Origin: Brachyspira alvinipulli ATCC 51933
Lineage (GTDB): Bacteria; Spirochaetota; Brachyspiria; Brachyspirales; Brachyspiraceae
Assembly (NCBI RefSeq): GCF_000518245.1
Contig: NZ_KI912403.1
Span: forward strand, 499,112-563,111
Direction: 5' to 3'
DNA: 64,000 bases
This document shows positions 8,786 to 17,584 of the stretch, in pieces; position 1 is the first letter of the stretch; each line of letters starts with the position of its first letter. The notes beneath the pieces were generated by a model. The model had not been told where the DNA came from and searched no databases. It saw nothing but the letters and a program-made list of their open reading frames with translations. Both the position numbers and the translations under genes were made by a program.

Positions 8786-9433
8786 TTAATTATTAGAAAT
8801 TTTCAAATTGTTTATATAATTAGTATATATATTTATATCATTAGTGTTTTCTATTAAAATAAAATTAACTCTTCTGTTTTCTTCATTATTTGTATATATA
8901 TTTAATGAATCCTTTAGAGCATAATTTGTAAATTTAGATAAATTAGATGATTTCATATTAAAATATACTGTTTCGCATCTCTTATATGATAAATCTTCTA
9001 TAGTTTTTCTATTATAAAGAAACAATATATCATCCTTTTTATTTTCTAAAAACTGATTTTCATTATAAGATATATGTCCCTCTATAATTATATTCATAAT
9101 GTTAGTATCTTGAGATAAACTGCTCACATAATTTATAGTATCATCATATTTATTTAAATCTAAATAACTGCTATTTGATGTAAACAAAATAGCATGAGGT
9201 ACTACCAATAATTTTCCTCTATCTGTTACAATATATTGATATTTTGTTTTATTGGTTTCAGGAGTAGGAATTCCTTTAGGAACTTCAGGTTCAGGTTTAG
9301 ATTCTACCTCTACTTCAACTTTTGGAGGTTCTGTTTTTTTGGCAGTTGATATAACTATTGCCCCATAAGAATTCAAAACTATTAATAATAATATAGCTAA
9401 TATAGTAATAAATGATTTTCTTTTTTTAAACAT
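8786..9433 (-). CDS. OmpA-like domain protein, membrane anchored
   Basis: The 215-residue protein has an N-terminal hydrophobic segment (residues about 8-26) that could be a signal peptide or anchor, then a Pro/Glu/Lys-rich linker (residues 33-60). The C-terminal part resembles a divergent OmpA peptidoglycan-binding domain: ILFTSNSSYLDLNKYDDTINYVSSL, NIIIEGHISYNENQ, LSYKRCETVYFNM and EENRRVNFILIE correspond to the F-x-x-x-S, V-x-G-H-T-D, LS-x-x-RA and NRRVE blocks. The usual Asp after GHT is replaced (GHIS), so peptidoglycan binding may be weak. It is monocistronic and faces the divergent ppdK gene. Function as an envelope linker is inference. Confidence 0.6.
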   Translation of the reverse strand: MFKKRKSFITILAILLLIVLNSYGAIVISTAKKTEPPKVEVEVESKPEPEVPKGIPTPETNKTKYQYIVTDRGKLLVVPHAILFTSNSSYLDLNKYDDTINYVSSLSQDTNIMNIIIEGHISYNENQFLENKKDDILFLYNRKTIEDLSYKRCETVYFNMKSSNLSKFTNYALKDSLNIYTNNEENRRVNFILIENTNDINIYTNYINNLKISNN

Positions 9434-9551
9434 ATAAAAAACCTTTCAAATCATATTATACAATATATTAAAAAAATTTAAATATTGTATTTATGTTATA
9501 AATTAATTAGACTCAAAAGCAAAAAAAATTATGTATTTTCATGTTAGAAAA

Positions 9552-9594
9552 TTGACAATAACAAAAATAGCATTATACTATATAAAGTAGTATA
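9552..9594 (+). promoter_or_regulatory. ppdK promoter with overlapping inverted repeat
   Basis: TTGACA (9552-9557) and TATACT (9574-9579) are 16 bases apart. A perfect 7-bp inverted repeat, TATACTA (9574-9580) and TAGTATA (9588-9594), begins on the -10 box and spans the likely start site. This is compatible with an operator. GAGGAG precedes the ATG at 9645. Confidence 0.6.
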
Positions 9595-9644
9595 TTTTTT
9601 ATTTTATGTAAATATTTTATTATAATCAATGAGGAGAATTTATT

Positions 9645-12623
9645 ATGGCATCAAAAAAGATGGTTTACTTCTTTGGTAACGGTAAATCTGAAGGTGCAAA
9701 AGAAACTAAAGCACTTTTAGGGGGTAAAGGCTTGGGACTTGCCCAAATGACAGAAAGTAAAGTTCCTGTACCTGCTGGTTTTACAATTACTACAGAAGTG
9801 TGTGATTATTACTCAAAAAACAAATCATATCCTAAAGGATTAGACAAACTAGTTGATGAAAATATTAAAAAACTAGAAAAAGCAATGAATATGCAGTTTG
9901 GAAATGCTGAAAAACCATTGCTTGTATCTGTACGTTCCGGAGCTGCTATATCTATGCCTGGTATGATGGATACAATACTTAATTTAGGTATTAATGAAAA
10001 TGTTGTAGAAGGTATAATAAAGAAAACTAATAATCCTAGATTTGCTTGGGATGCTTATAGAAGATTTATACAAATGTTCGGCGATGTTGCTATGGGTGTA
10101 GATCATGATAAATTTGAAGAAATTTTGGAAGAGAAAAAACATTCTATAGCTTCAAGAGTAGGAAAAACAGAAAAAGAAGTAAAAGATACTGATTTAGATG
10201 TAGAAGATTTAAAAGAAGTTGTAGCAAAATATAAAGACATGTATAAAAGAGAAATGGGAGAAGATTTCCCAGATGATCCTAAAGTACAGTTATGGCATGC
10301 TATTAATGCTGTATTTAGAAGTTGGAACAACCCTAGAGCTGAAGCATACAGAAAATTAAATGATATAAGAAACTTATTAGGTACTGCTGTTAACGTTCAG
10401 GCTATGGTATTTGGTAATATGGGAGATACTTCTGCTACAGGAGTATGTTTCTCACGTAACCCAGCTACTGGTGAAAACAAATTCTACGGAGAGTTCCTAA
10501 TCAATGCTCAAGGAGAAGACGTAGTTGCTGGTATTAGAACTCCTCAGGAAATTACACTTGAAGGAAGTATAGAATGGGCTAAAAATAATGGCATAAGCGA
10601 AGAAGAAAGAAAATCTAAATACCCTTCTCTTGAAGAAGTTATGCCTAATGTATACAAACAATTAGTAAGCTATAAAAACCAATTAGAAAAACATTACAGC
10701 GATATGCAGGATATGGAATTTACTATACAAGAAGGCAAACTTTATATGCTTCAAACACGTAATGGTAAAAGAACTGCTGCTGCTGCTGTAAGAATAGCTG
10801 TTGAACTTGCTGAAGCTAAAATAATTTCTAAAGAAGAAGCTATAATGAGAGTAAATCCTTCTGATTTAGATCAATTACTTCACCCAATGTTCGATCCTAG
10901 TGCTAAAAAAGGTGCTAAAGTTCTTGCTAAAGGATTAAATGCTTCTCCTGGAGCTGCTGTTGGTAAAGTAGTATTTGCTGCTGACAGAGCTGAAGCTATG
11001 AAAGAAGCTGGAGAACAGGTTGTACTTGTTCGTATAGAAACTAGCCCTGAAGATATCAAAGGTATGAATGCTGCTGAGGGTATATTAACTGCTAGAGGCG
11101 GTTCTACTTCACATGCTGCAGTTGTTGCTCGCGGTATGGGTAAATGCTGTGTTGCTGGATGTAGCGCTTTAGAAATTGACTATTCTAACAAATGTATGAA
11201 AGTTGGAGAAGAAACAGTTAATGAAGGTGATTATATCTCTATAGATGGTTCTACTGGAGAAGTTATGCTTGGTAAAGTAGCAACTAAAGAAGCTGAGATG
11301 TCTGAAGACTTCAAAAAACTTATGGAATGGGCTGATTCTATTAGAAAATTAGAAGTACATACTAATGCTGATACTCCTCATGATGCAAGCATTGCTAGAA
11401 GTTTCGGTGCTGAAGGTATAGGTTTATGCCGTACTGAACACATGTTCTTCAATGCTGACAGAATTAAGAGTGTAAGACAGCTTATACTTGTTGCTGAAGA
11501 AGTTAAGCAATTAAAAGAAAAAATAGAGGCTGCTGAAAAAATCGGCGATAAAAAAACTATAGAAGAACTAGAACCTTTATATAGAGAACCTAGAAAACTT
11601 TATGATGATGCTTTAGATAATATACTTCCTATGCAAAGAGAAGACTTTATCGGAATATTTACTGCTATGAATGGATATCCTGTAACAGTAAGACTTTTAG
11701 ATCCACCTTTGCATGAGTTTATTCCTCATGAAGATTCTCAATTACAAGAGCTTTCAAGTGAAATGAATGTTTCTTTCGATAAATTAAAAGCCATTAGAGA
11801 TTCTTTACATGAATTTAACCCAATGCTTGGTCACAGAGGATGTCGTCTTGGTATTACTTATCCTGAAATATATGATATGCAAGCTAGAGCTATTATTGAA
11901 GCTGCTGTTAAAGTTAAGAAAAGCGGTGTTGATGTTCACCCTGAAATAATGATTCCTCTTGTTGGTACTTTAAAAGAGTTAAAAATGATAAAAGAAAGAA
12001 TTATCAAAATAGCTGATGAAGTATTTGAAAAAGAAGGTTCTAAAGTTGCTTATAAAGTAGGTACTATGATAGAAGTTCCTAGAGCTGCATTAGTTGCTGA
12101 TAAGATTGCCACAGAAGCTGAATTCTTCTCATTTGGTACTAATGACTTAACTCAAATGGGAGGCGGTTTCTCAAGAGATGATGCAGGTAAATTCTTAAAA
12201 GACTATGTTGATAAAGAAATATACGAAAAAGATCCTTTCCAATCATTAGATCAGGAAGGTATAGGAGAGCTTTTAAGAATAGCTGTTACTAAAGGAAGAG
12301 CTGCTAACAAAAAACTTACTATTGGTATTTGTGGTGAGCATGGAGGAGATCCTTCTACAGTTATGTTCTGCCATGATATAGGATTAGATTATGTAAGCTG
12401 TTCTTCTTATAGAGTACCTATAGCAAGACTTGCTGCTGCTCAAGGTGCTATAAAATCTAAACCAGCTAAAAAAGCATCAGCTGCCAAAAAACCAGCTGCT
12501 AAATCAGCTCCAGCTAAAAAAACTGCTGCTAAAGTAGAACCTAAATCTTCTGCTAAAAAAGCAACTGTTAAAAAAGCCCCTGCTAAAAAGACAGCTTCTA
12601 AAACTACAGGCAAGAAAAAGTAA
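9645..12623 (+). CDS. ppdK: Pyruvate phosphate dikinase with Lys/Ala-rich C-terminal tail
   Basis: PPDK reversibly converts pyruvate, ATP and phosphate to PEP, AMP and diphosphate, a central step of anaerobic glycolysis. The order of domains is normal: N-terminal ATP-grasp part (to about 340), the swivelling domain with the phosphohistidine in GGSTSHAAV (His490), and a C-terminal PEP/pyruvate barrel with the catalytic Cys in ICGEHGGD (Cys896). The enzyme proper ends near residue 936. About 56 further residues follow that are 21 Lys and 15 Ala with one acidic residue, made of AKK-type repeats like histone H1 or HU tails. Standard PPDK lacks this. The gene has its own promoter and terminator. 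Codon choice is GC-richer than neighbours, suggesting high expression. Confidence 0.95.
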   Translation: MASKKMVYFFGNGKSEGAKETKALLGGKGLGLAQMTESKVPVPAGFTITTEVCDYYSKNKSYPKGLDKLVDENIKKLEKAMNMQFGNAEKPLLVSVRSGAAISMPGMMDTILNLGINENVVEGIIKKTNNPRFAWDAYRRFIQMFGDVAMGVDHDKFEEILEEKKHSIASRVGKTEKEVKDTDLDVEDLKEVVAKYKDMYKREMGEDFPDDPKVQLWHAINAVFRSWNNPRAEAYRKLNDIRNLLGTAVNVQAMVFGNMGDTSATGVCFSRNPATGENKFYGEFLINAQGEDVVAGIRTPQEITLEGSIEWAKNNGISEEERKSKYPSLEEVMPNVYKQLVSYKNQLEKHYSDMQDMEFTIQEGKLYMLQTRNGKRTAAAAVRIAVELAEAKIISKEEAIMRVNPSDLDQLLHPMFDPSAKKGAKVLAKGLNASPGAAVGKVVFAADRAEAMKEAGEQVVLVRIETSPEDIKGMNAAEGILTARGGSTSHAAVVARGMGKCCVAGCSALEIDYSNKCMKVGEETVNEGDYISIDGSTGEVMLGKVATKEAEMSEDFKKLMEWADSIRKLEVHTNADTPHDASIARSFGAEGIGLCRTEHMFFNADRIKSVRQLILVAEEVKQLKEKIEAAEKIGDKKTIEELEPLYREPRKLYDDALDNILPMQREDFIGIFTAMNGYPVTVRLLDPPLHEFIPHEDSQLQELSSEMNVSFDKLKAIRDSLHEFNPMLGHRGCRLGITYPEIYDMQARAIIEAAVKVKKSGVDVHPEIMIPLVGTLKELKMIKERIIKIADEVFEKEGSKVAYKVGTMIEVPRAALVADKIATEAEFFSFGTNDLTQMGGGFSRDDAGKFLKDYVDKEIYEKDPFQSLDQEGIGELLRIAVTKGRAANKKLTIGICGEHGGDPSTVMFCHDIGLDYVSCSSYRVPIARLAAAQGAIKSKPAKKASAAKKPAAKSAPAKKTAAKVEPKSSAKKATVKKAPAKKTASKTTGKKK

Positions 12624-12647
12624 TAAAATATTTATATAAAAAATAAC

Positions 12648-12684
12648 ATAGGGTTTACATATTTATGTAAGCCCTATTTTTTTA
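12648..12684 (+). terminator. Rho-independent terminator of ppdK
   Basis: A 13-bp stem (ATAGGGTTTACAT pairing with ATGTAAGCCCTAT, one G-T pair) is followed by seven T. Confidence 0.9.
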
Positions 12685-12729
12685 TTTTAAATCATAATAT
12701 AATATTAAAAAAATTAAAAAGAGGATTAA

Positions 12730-13557
12730 ATGAAATATATATCTAATTTACATACTCATACTATATATTGTGATGGAAAAAGTACCATAGAAGAAAATAT
12801 AATACAAGCTATAGATAAAAAGTTCATAAGTTTAGGTTTTTCAGGACATTCTCATTTCAATAAAGATACCTGCTCAATGTCGGAAGAAAATACCATAAAA
12901 TATTTAGAAGATTTAAAAAAATATAAAAACATATATAAAGATAAAATACAAATTTATATTGGTATAGAAGGAGATTACTATTCTAATTTAAATAAAAAAA
13001 CTGATAAAGAAATGGGACTTGATTATAGAATAGGATCTGTGCATTATATTAATGATGATAATAATTATTTTCCTATAGATATGTCCAGAGAAACTTTTAA
13101 TGAAGCAATAAACCATTTTGGTAATTTAAAAGAAGTTATTTATAGATACTATGATAATGTAATAAAAATGATAGAAACTCAAAAACCTGATATCATAGGA
13201 CATTTGGATTTGGTAAGAAAATATAATTTAAATAAAGAATATTTTACGGAAGAAGAAGATTGGTATACAAAAAAAGTTGATGAAGTAATAGAAGTTATTG
13301 CTAAAAATGGAAATATTGTTGAAGTAAATACTAAAATTATGAACAAAAACTATTTAGATGCTCATTACCCTAATAAAAATACCATAAAAAAACTATTAAA
13401 TAAAAACATACCATTAACCATAAACTCAGATGCTCATAATGCATGCAATATAGATCATTGTTATATTGAAGCTATAGAAGAGTTGAAAAAATTAGGAGTA
13501 AAATCTATAAAAATGTTAATAGACAATAAATTTCAAGACATAAATATAAACAGTTAA
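12730..13557 (+). CDS. PHP-domain phosphatase, histidinol-phosphatase type
   Basis: The 275-residue cytoplasmic protein has the PHP metal-binding motifs: NLHTHTIYCDG near 6-16, GFSGHSHF near 37-44, the acidic GIEGDY near 78-83, a GSVHY block, IGHLDLVRKY and a final SDAHN. Together these form the trinuclear metal site of HisJ-like histidinol-phosphate phosphatases. No other histidine-pathway gene is near, so the true substrate could be another phosphate ester. GAGGAT lies shortly before the ATG. It is flanked by the ppdK terminator upstream and a shared bidirectional terminator downstream, so it is probably a single-gene unit. Confidence 0.8.
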   Translation: MKYISNLHTHTIYCDGKSTIEENIIQAIDKKFISLGFSGHSHFNKDTCSMSEENTIKYLEDLKKYKNIYKDKIQIYIGIEGDYYSNLNKKTDKEMGLDYRIGSVHYINDDNNYFPIDMSRETFNEAINHFGNLKEVIYRYYDNVIKMIETQKPDIIGHLDLVRKYNLNKEYFTEEEDWYTKKVDEVIEVIAKNGNIVEVNTKIMNKNYLDAHYPNKNTIKKLLNKNIPLTINSDAHNACNIDHCYIEAIEELKKLGVKSIKMLIDNKFQDININS

Positions 13558-13565
13558 AAAATAAA

Positions 13566-13596
13566 AAGCATAGGAATATTTTTATATCCTATGCTT
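13566..13596. terminator. Bidirectional terminator between convergent genes
   Basis: A perfect 10-bp stem (AAGCATAGGA with TCCTATGCTT) lies between the convergent phosphatase and lipoprotein genes. A-rich sequence flanks the left side and T/A-rich sequence the right. Confidence 0.7.
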
Positions 13597-13616
13597 ATAT
13601 TATTATTTAATAAAAA

Positions 13617-14372
13617 TTATTTAGTCTCTGTTAAAGTACCAGTAATTTTTATTATATTATTTTCATAAGTAGCTTGTAAATCTCCTTGCCAATAAGGAAC
13701 ACCATCTTTAGCTTTATCAACTATCAAAGAAGCAGCATCTGTATTGAAATCAAAATCATTTGTAGCAACAGCTTCACTTCTTTTAAAGTTCTCTGTACCG
13801 CCGCCAATTTTGAAAATTCCACTGCTATCTGATTTCATTTCAAAAATATATGGTTCAACTGTTTTTCCTCCTGCATGAACAAATCTAATAGTTATTACAC
13901 CATCATCGCCTTTTGTTATTCCAGTTCCTGTTACTTTAGGACCAGTAGTACCATCAACTGTTCTTTGAGCAATACCTGAATCAGACAAACCATCATCTAT
14001 ATATCTAGCAGCATTGGCAGTACCAAATAATAAAAATTGTCCCATACTAACTTCCATTCTATTATTCAATACATTGTTATCTGTTGATCTGTATTTATTT
14101 AATAGATCTGGAGTTCTTGTAGGCATAGAAGTACCTGTAGCAGTATCTATTTTACCATCTATATCACCATAAGAACCTGTAATTTTCAAATATGAATTAG
14201 TGCTTATTGAAGCATTGTTAGTATCTCCAACTATAGCTTGAAAATCTATGGTTATAGTTCCTAATGCATTAGTATCAGCAGCTGAAGTAGTTCCTGTAGA
14301 TGTTTCTGTTTTTTGTCCACCGCATGCAGATGCTAAAACAGCAATAGCTAAAATAATAAATATTTTTTTCAC
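13617..14372 (-). CDS. Lipoprotein of unknown function
   Basis: The 251-residue product has a clear lipoprotein signal peptide with lipobox LASAC (Cys17), followed by a Thr/Ser/Ala-rich linker of about 20 residues. The rest is Asp, Gly, Thr and Asn-rich with predicted beta strands such as GTITIDFQAIVGD, YLKITGSYGDIDGKID, GVITIRFVHAGG and a closing NNIIKITGTLTETK. This suggests a surface or periplasmic beta-sandwich. I do not recognise a named family. No good terminator other than the shared hairpin at 13566-13596 follows. It is divergent from mscS. Confidence 0.65.
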   Translation of the reverse strand: MKKIFIILAIAVLASACGGQKTETSTGTTSAADTNALGTITIDFQAIVGDTNNASISTNSYLKITGSYGDIDGKIDTATGTSMPTRTPDLLNKYRSTDNNVLNNRMEVSMGQFLLFGTANAARYIDDGLSDSGIAQRTVDGTTGPKVTGTGITKGDDGVITIRFVHAGGKTVEPYIFEMKSDSSGIFKIGGGTENFKRSEAVATNDFDFNTDAASLIVDKAKDGVPYWQGDLQATYENNIIKITGTLTETK

Positions 14373-14538
14373 GTCTTTCCCTTTTGTTTTTAATTTGGTA
14401 TATATTAATATATTATTAATTTTATGTCAAAATAATTTTTATAAACATATATATTCATTGTATTTAAATAATAATTATATATTTAAAAAAATTATAATTA
14501 GTATATAATTAATTAAACAAATCATACTTGGAGAATAT

Positions 14539-15576
14539 ATGCAATATTTAAAAGAAACAATGTTTTGGAATAATAGTTTATTTCAATATATAGTATTTGC
14601 AATCATATTTGCCATAGCAATGATTGCAATGAATTTAATTTTACTATTTTTACTTAAAATATTAGTTAAAGTAAATACTAAACTTCAAAATATTTTTATT
14701 ACAGATTTAATAAAAAGTATAAAAAAAAGAACAAGACCTATTATATTACTAATATCATTAGCAATGGCAAGATTAAGCTTGAATTTACCTGAAAATTTAA
14801 GTAAATATTTTGGAAAAATAATCATAGTATTTATTATTATATTTATAATAATGTTTATATGTGACTTTATTACAAATTTCACAAACAATTATCTATCACA
14901 AAAAAAAGATGTTGTAATATCTGATGGAATTATAACTATATTAAAAGTAGTAGTATGGATTATAGGATTTTTAACTATACTATCAAATTTAGGTGTTAAT
15001 GTTAATACTTTTATTACAGGACTTGGTGTAGGAGGTGTTGCAGTAGCATTTGCGGCACAAAGTATAATAGCTGACTTATTCAACTACTTTGTAATAGTAT
15101 TTGATAAGCCATTTTTAAAAGGTGATTATATTCAAATAGATCAGGATTTAGGAACTGTAGAATATATAGGGGTAAAATCAACACGTATTAGAAGAAACAC
15201 TGGAGAGCAGCTTTTAATATCAAATACTAATTTGCTTGCTTCCAGAATACAGAATTATAGAGTTTTAGAAAAAAGAAGAAAATATATGATGATAGGAGTT
15301 GAATATTCAACACCATTAGAAAAACTAAAAATAATACCTGATGTAGTAAAAAAAATTATAGAAAGTACAGAAAATACTGAATTTTATAGTGCCAGATTTA
15401 TAGAATTTGCTGATTCTTCTCTTAATTTTGAGGTTATATATCATGTTACAATATCAGATTATGCAGAATATGTAAGAATAGTAGAAGATGTAAATTATAA
15501 ATTAGTAGATGAGTTTAATAAATTAGGAATAAACTTTGCCTTCCCTTCAAGAACAATTTATATGAGCAAAGAATGA
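14539..15576 (+). CDS. MscS-family mechanosensitive channel
   Basis: The 345-residue inner-membrane protein has four or five N-terminal hydrophobic segments (up to about residue 150), followed by the MscS pore helix and beta domain. The diagnostic stretch FITGLGVGGVAVAFAAQSIIADLFNYFVIVFDKPFLKGDYI near 155-196 is seen, with the Gly/Ala-packed TM3. The cytoplasmic vestibule part (VEYIGVKSTRIRRNTGEQLLISNTNL) follows. It should open at high membrane tension to protect from osmotic downshock. GGAG sits 8 bases before the ATG. Length is longer than the 286-residue E. coli MscS because of extra N-terminal helices. The aldo/keto reductase gene follows after 30 bases and may be cotranscribed. Confidence 0.88.
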   Translation: MQYLKETMFWNNSLFQYIVFAIIFAIAMIAMNLILLFLLKILVKVNTKLQNIFITDLIKSIKKRTRPIILLISLAMARLSLNLPENLSKYFGKIIIVFIIIFIIMFICDFITNFTNNYLSQKKDVVISDGIITILKVVVWIIGFLTILSNLGVNVNTFITGLGVGGVAVAFAAQSIIADLFNYFVIVFDKPFLKGDYIQIDQDLGTVEYIGVKSTRIRRNTGEQLLISNTNLLASRIQNYRVLEKRRKYMMIGVEYSTPLEKLKIIPDVVKKIIESTENTEFYSARFIEFADSSLNFEVIYHVTISDYAEYVRIVEDVNYKLVDEFNKLGINFAFPSRTIYMSKE

Positions 15577-15606
15577 TACTAAAAAATTATTAAAGGAAAT
15601 AATTAT

Positions 15607-16467
15607 ATGGAAAATTATTATCGATTAAAGTCATCAAATATTATGCCTAAATTTGGAATTGGTACTTGGGGTATGGGAGAAAAAGAAGAAACCAGAGAAA
15701 AAGAAATAGATACAATAGTTTTTGCTTTACAAAATGGCATAAGATTAATTGATACTGCAGAAATGTATGGAAATGGAGAAACTGAAAGATTAGTTGGAGA
15801 TACTTTAAAAAAAATTGAATATAAAAGAGAAGAGCTCTATATAATATCAAAAGTTTATCCGCATAATGCAGGAAAAGATAATATATTTAACAGTTTAGAA
15901 TCTTCTTTAAAACGTTTAAATCTAAATTATTTAGATATGTATTTGCTTCATTGGAGAGGCAGAGTACCTCTAAGCGAGACAGTTGAATGTATGGAAAAAG
16001 CTAAAAAAGACGGACTTATAAAAGATTGGGGAGTTTCAAATTTTGATAAAGATGATATGAAAGAATTGAAAGCTGTAAAAGACGGTGATAAATGCACTGC
16101 TAATCAAGTATTATATCATTTAGGATCAAGAGGTGTAGACTTTGATTTAGCTCCTTATATGCAAAAAAATAATATTGCTTTGATCGCATATTGTCCTTTA
16201 GCTCAAGCAGGAAGATTAGGAAAAGATATACTCAAAAATAATGTTCTTATAAGTGTAGCAAAAAAATATAATGCCTCCCCTGCTCAGATAGCACTTGCTT
16301 TTATTTCAACTTTTGAAAACAGAATACCAATACCTAAAAGTTCTAATAAAAAACATACATTAGAAAATATAGAGTCGCAGAATATTATACTTAGTGATGA
16401 AGATATAGATATTTTAAATAAAGAATTTCCAGCACCTAATAAAAAAACGCCTTTGGATATAGTATAA
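15607..16467 (+). CDS. Aldo/keto reductase
   Basis: The 286-residue protein is an NAD(P)H-dependent oxidoreductase with a TIM-barrel fold. The catalytic tetrad is visible: Asp and Tyr in LIDTAEMYGNGETE (near 51-64), Lys in IISKVYPH (near 84) and His in MYLLHWRGR (near 116). The NADP-contact block IPIPKSSNKKHTLENI lies near 240-255. AAAGG precedes the ATG by about 9 bases. It follows mscS closely on the same strand. The physiological substrate is unknown, as is normal for this family. Confidence 0.9.
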   Translation: MENYYRLKSSNIMPKFGIGTWGMGEKEETREKEIDTIVFALQNGIRLIDTAEMYGNGETERLVGDTLKKIEYKREELYIISKVYPHNAGKDNIFNSLESSLKRLNLNYLDMYLLHWRGRVPLSETVECMEKAKKDGLIKDWGVSNFDKDDMKELKAVKDGDKCTANQVLYHLGSRGVDFDLAPYMQKNNIALIAYCPLAQAGRLGKDILKNNVLISVAKKYNASPAQIALAFISTFENRIPIPKSSNKKHTLENIESQNIILSDEDIDILNKEFPAPNKKTPLDIV

Positions 16468-16511
16468 AATCATATACCTTAGCAATTTGAGATTATATTT
16501 GGAGCATTTTT

Positions 16512-17504
16512 GTGAATTATTATGATTATAACAACTTAATAGATAAATTAGTTTGTATTATACCTTCAAAACAATATAGAAATACAATAAGAGATATTTT
16601 ACAAAAAAGTGTGAAAAGTTACTATAGAACTGAATATCTTATTAATATACATAATTTAAACAACCATACAGAAAATGATTTAATAATTTTATGGGTTGGA
16701 GGAGGATTATGTGGTCAAATAAGAAAATATATATTAGGAAAATACATAGAAATAAAATATAATAAAAAAGTAAAATATGATTTAAATTGGTATAAGTATG
16801 ATGGCTTAGATGATTCTAAAAAATTAAATAGAAACTTTGATCTTTTAAATATTTTTCCAGATTTAGATTTTGAAATAGCTACAGATGATGAAATAAATAT
16901 ATATAAAAGCTGCTTTGAAATTGATTTACCCCCACTTTATGATTTTTCTAATCTAATAGAAAATAATAAAAAATTGTATTTATCTGGAACACCAGATGAC
17001 AGAAATTGTTTTTTTGAAATAAAAAACACCATTTTAGAAAGGCTAAATTTTGACAAATATTTATATAATAAACTAAATGAAAAAAATAAACTTATATTGG
17101 AGGATATAAAAAATAATAATTCTGTATCAATACATATTAGAAGAGGAGATTTTAAAGTATACGGCTTTTTAGATGATCATTATTATATTGATTCAGTTAA
17201 AAATATAATAGAAAAATTATCTCCTAATATACCTAAATTTTTCTTCTTTTCAGATGATTCAAAATATGTTAAAAAAAATATATTGAATAATTTACCAACA
17301 AAATATGAATATATAGTTGTGGAAGAAAATGATAATGATGCTGGATATATTGATTTATATTTAATGATGAATGCTAAACATCAAATAGCTTCTAATGGTT
17401 CATTTGGATATTTTGCTTATTGTTTTAATAAAAATAAAAATAAGATTTTAATATCTCCTGAGAATATGAGATACTATTATATAAAAAATATTGATAATAT
17501 TTAA
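16512..17504 (+). CDS. Alpha-1,2-fucosyltransferase-like protein (GT11)
   Basis: The 330-residue cytoplasmic protein has GT11 marks: an N-terminal GGGLCGQIRKYILG (variant of the GGLGNQ-F-Y block) near 57-70, the GDP-fucose-binding VSIHIRRGDF near 206-215, and a C-terminal SNGSFGYFAYCFN near 298-310. GT11 enzymes add L-fucose to galactose in surface glycans. The start is GTG, preceded by TTGGAG at good spacing. The family Asn of GNQ is replaced by Cys-Gly-Gln here, so donor or acceptor specificity may differ. It heads a cluster of glycan genes (another transferase-like protein, galT and a GT2 protein), which supports a role in surface polysaccharide or glycolipid synthesis. Confidence 0.75.
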   Translation: MNYYDYNNLIDKLVCIIPSKQYRNTIRDILQKSVKSYYRTEYLINIHNLNNHTENDLIILWVGGGLCGQIRKYILGKYIEIKYNKKVKYDLNWYKYDGLDDSKKLNRNFDLLNIFPDLDFEIATDDEINIYKSCFEIDLPPLYDFSNLIENNKKLYLSGTPDDRNCFFEIKNTILERLNFDKYLYNKLNEKNKLILEDIKNNNSVSIHIRRGDFKVYGFLDDHYYIDSVKNIIEKLSPNIPKFFFFSDDSKYVKKNILNNLPTKYEYIVVEENDNDAGYIDLYLMMNAKHQIASNGSFGYFAYCFNKNKNKILISPENMRYYYIKNIDNI

Positions 17505-17584
17505 AAATTATTTTCAAAATATAATTGAAAAATAAATTTATATATAGTAGAATAATTGATTATAAAAAACTATATGGTTTTTAC

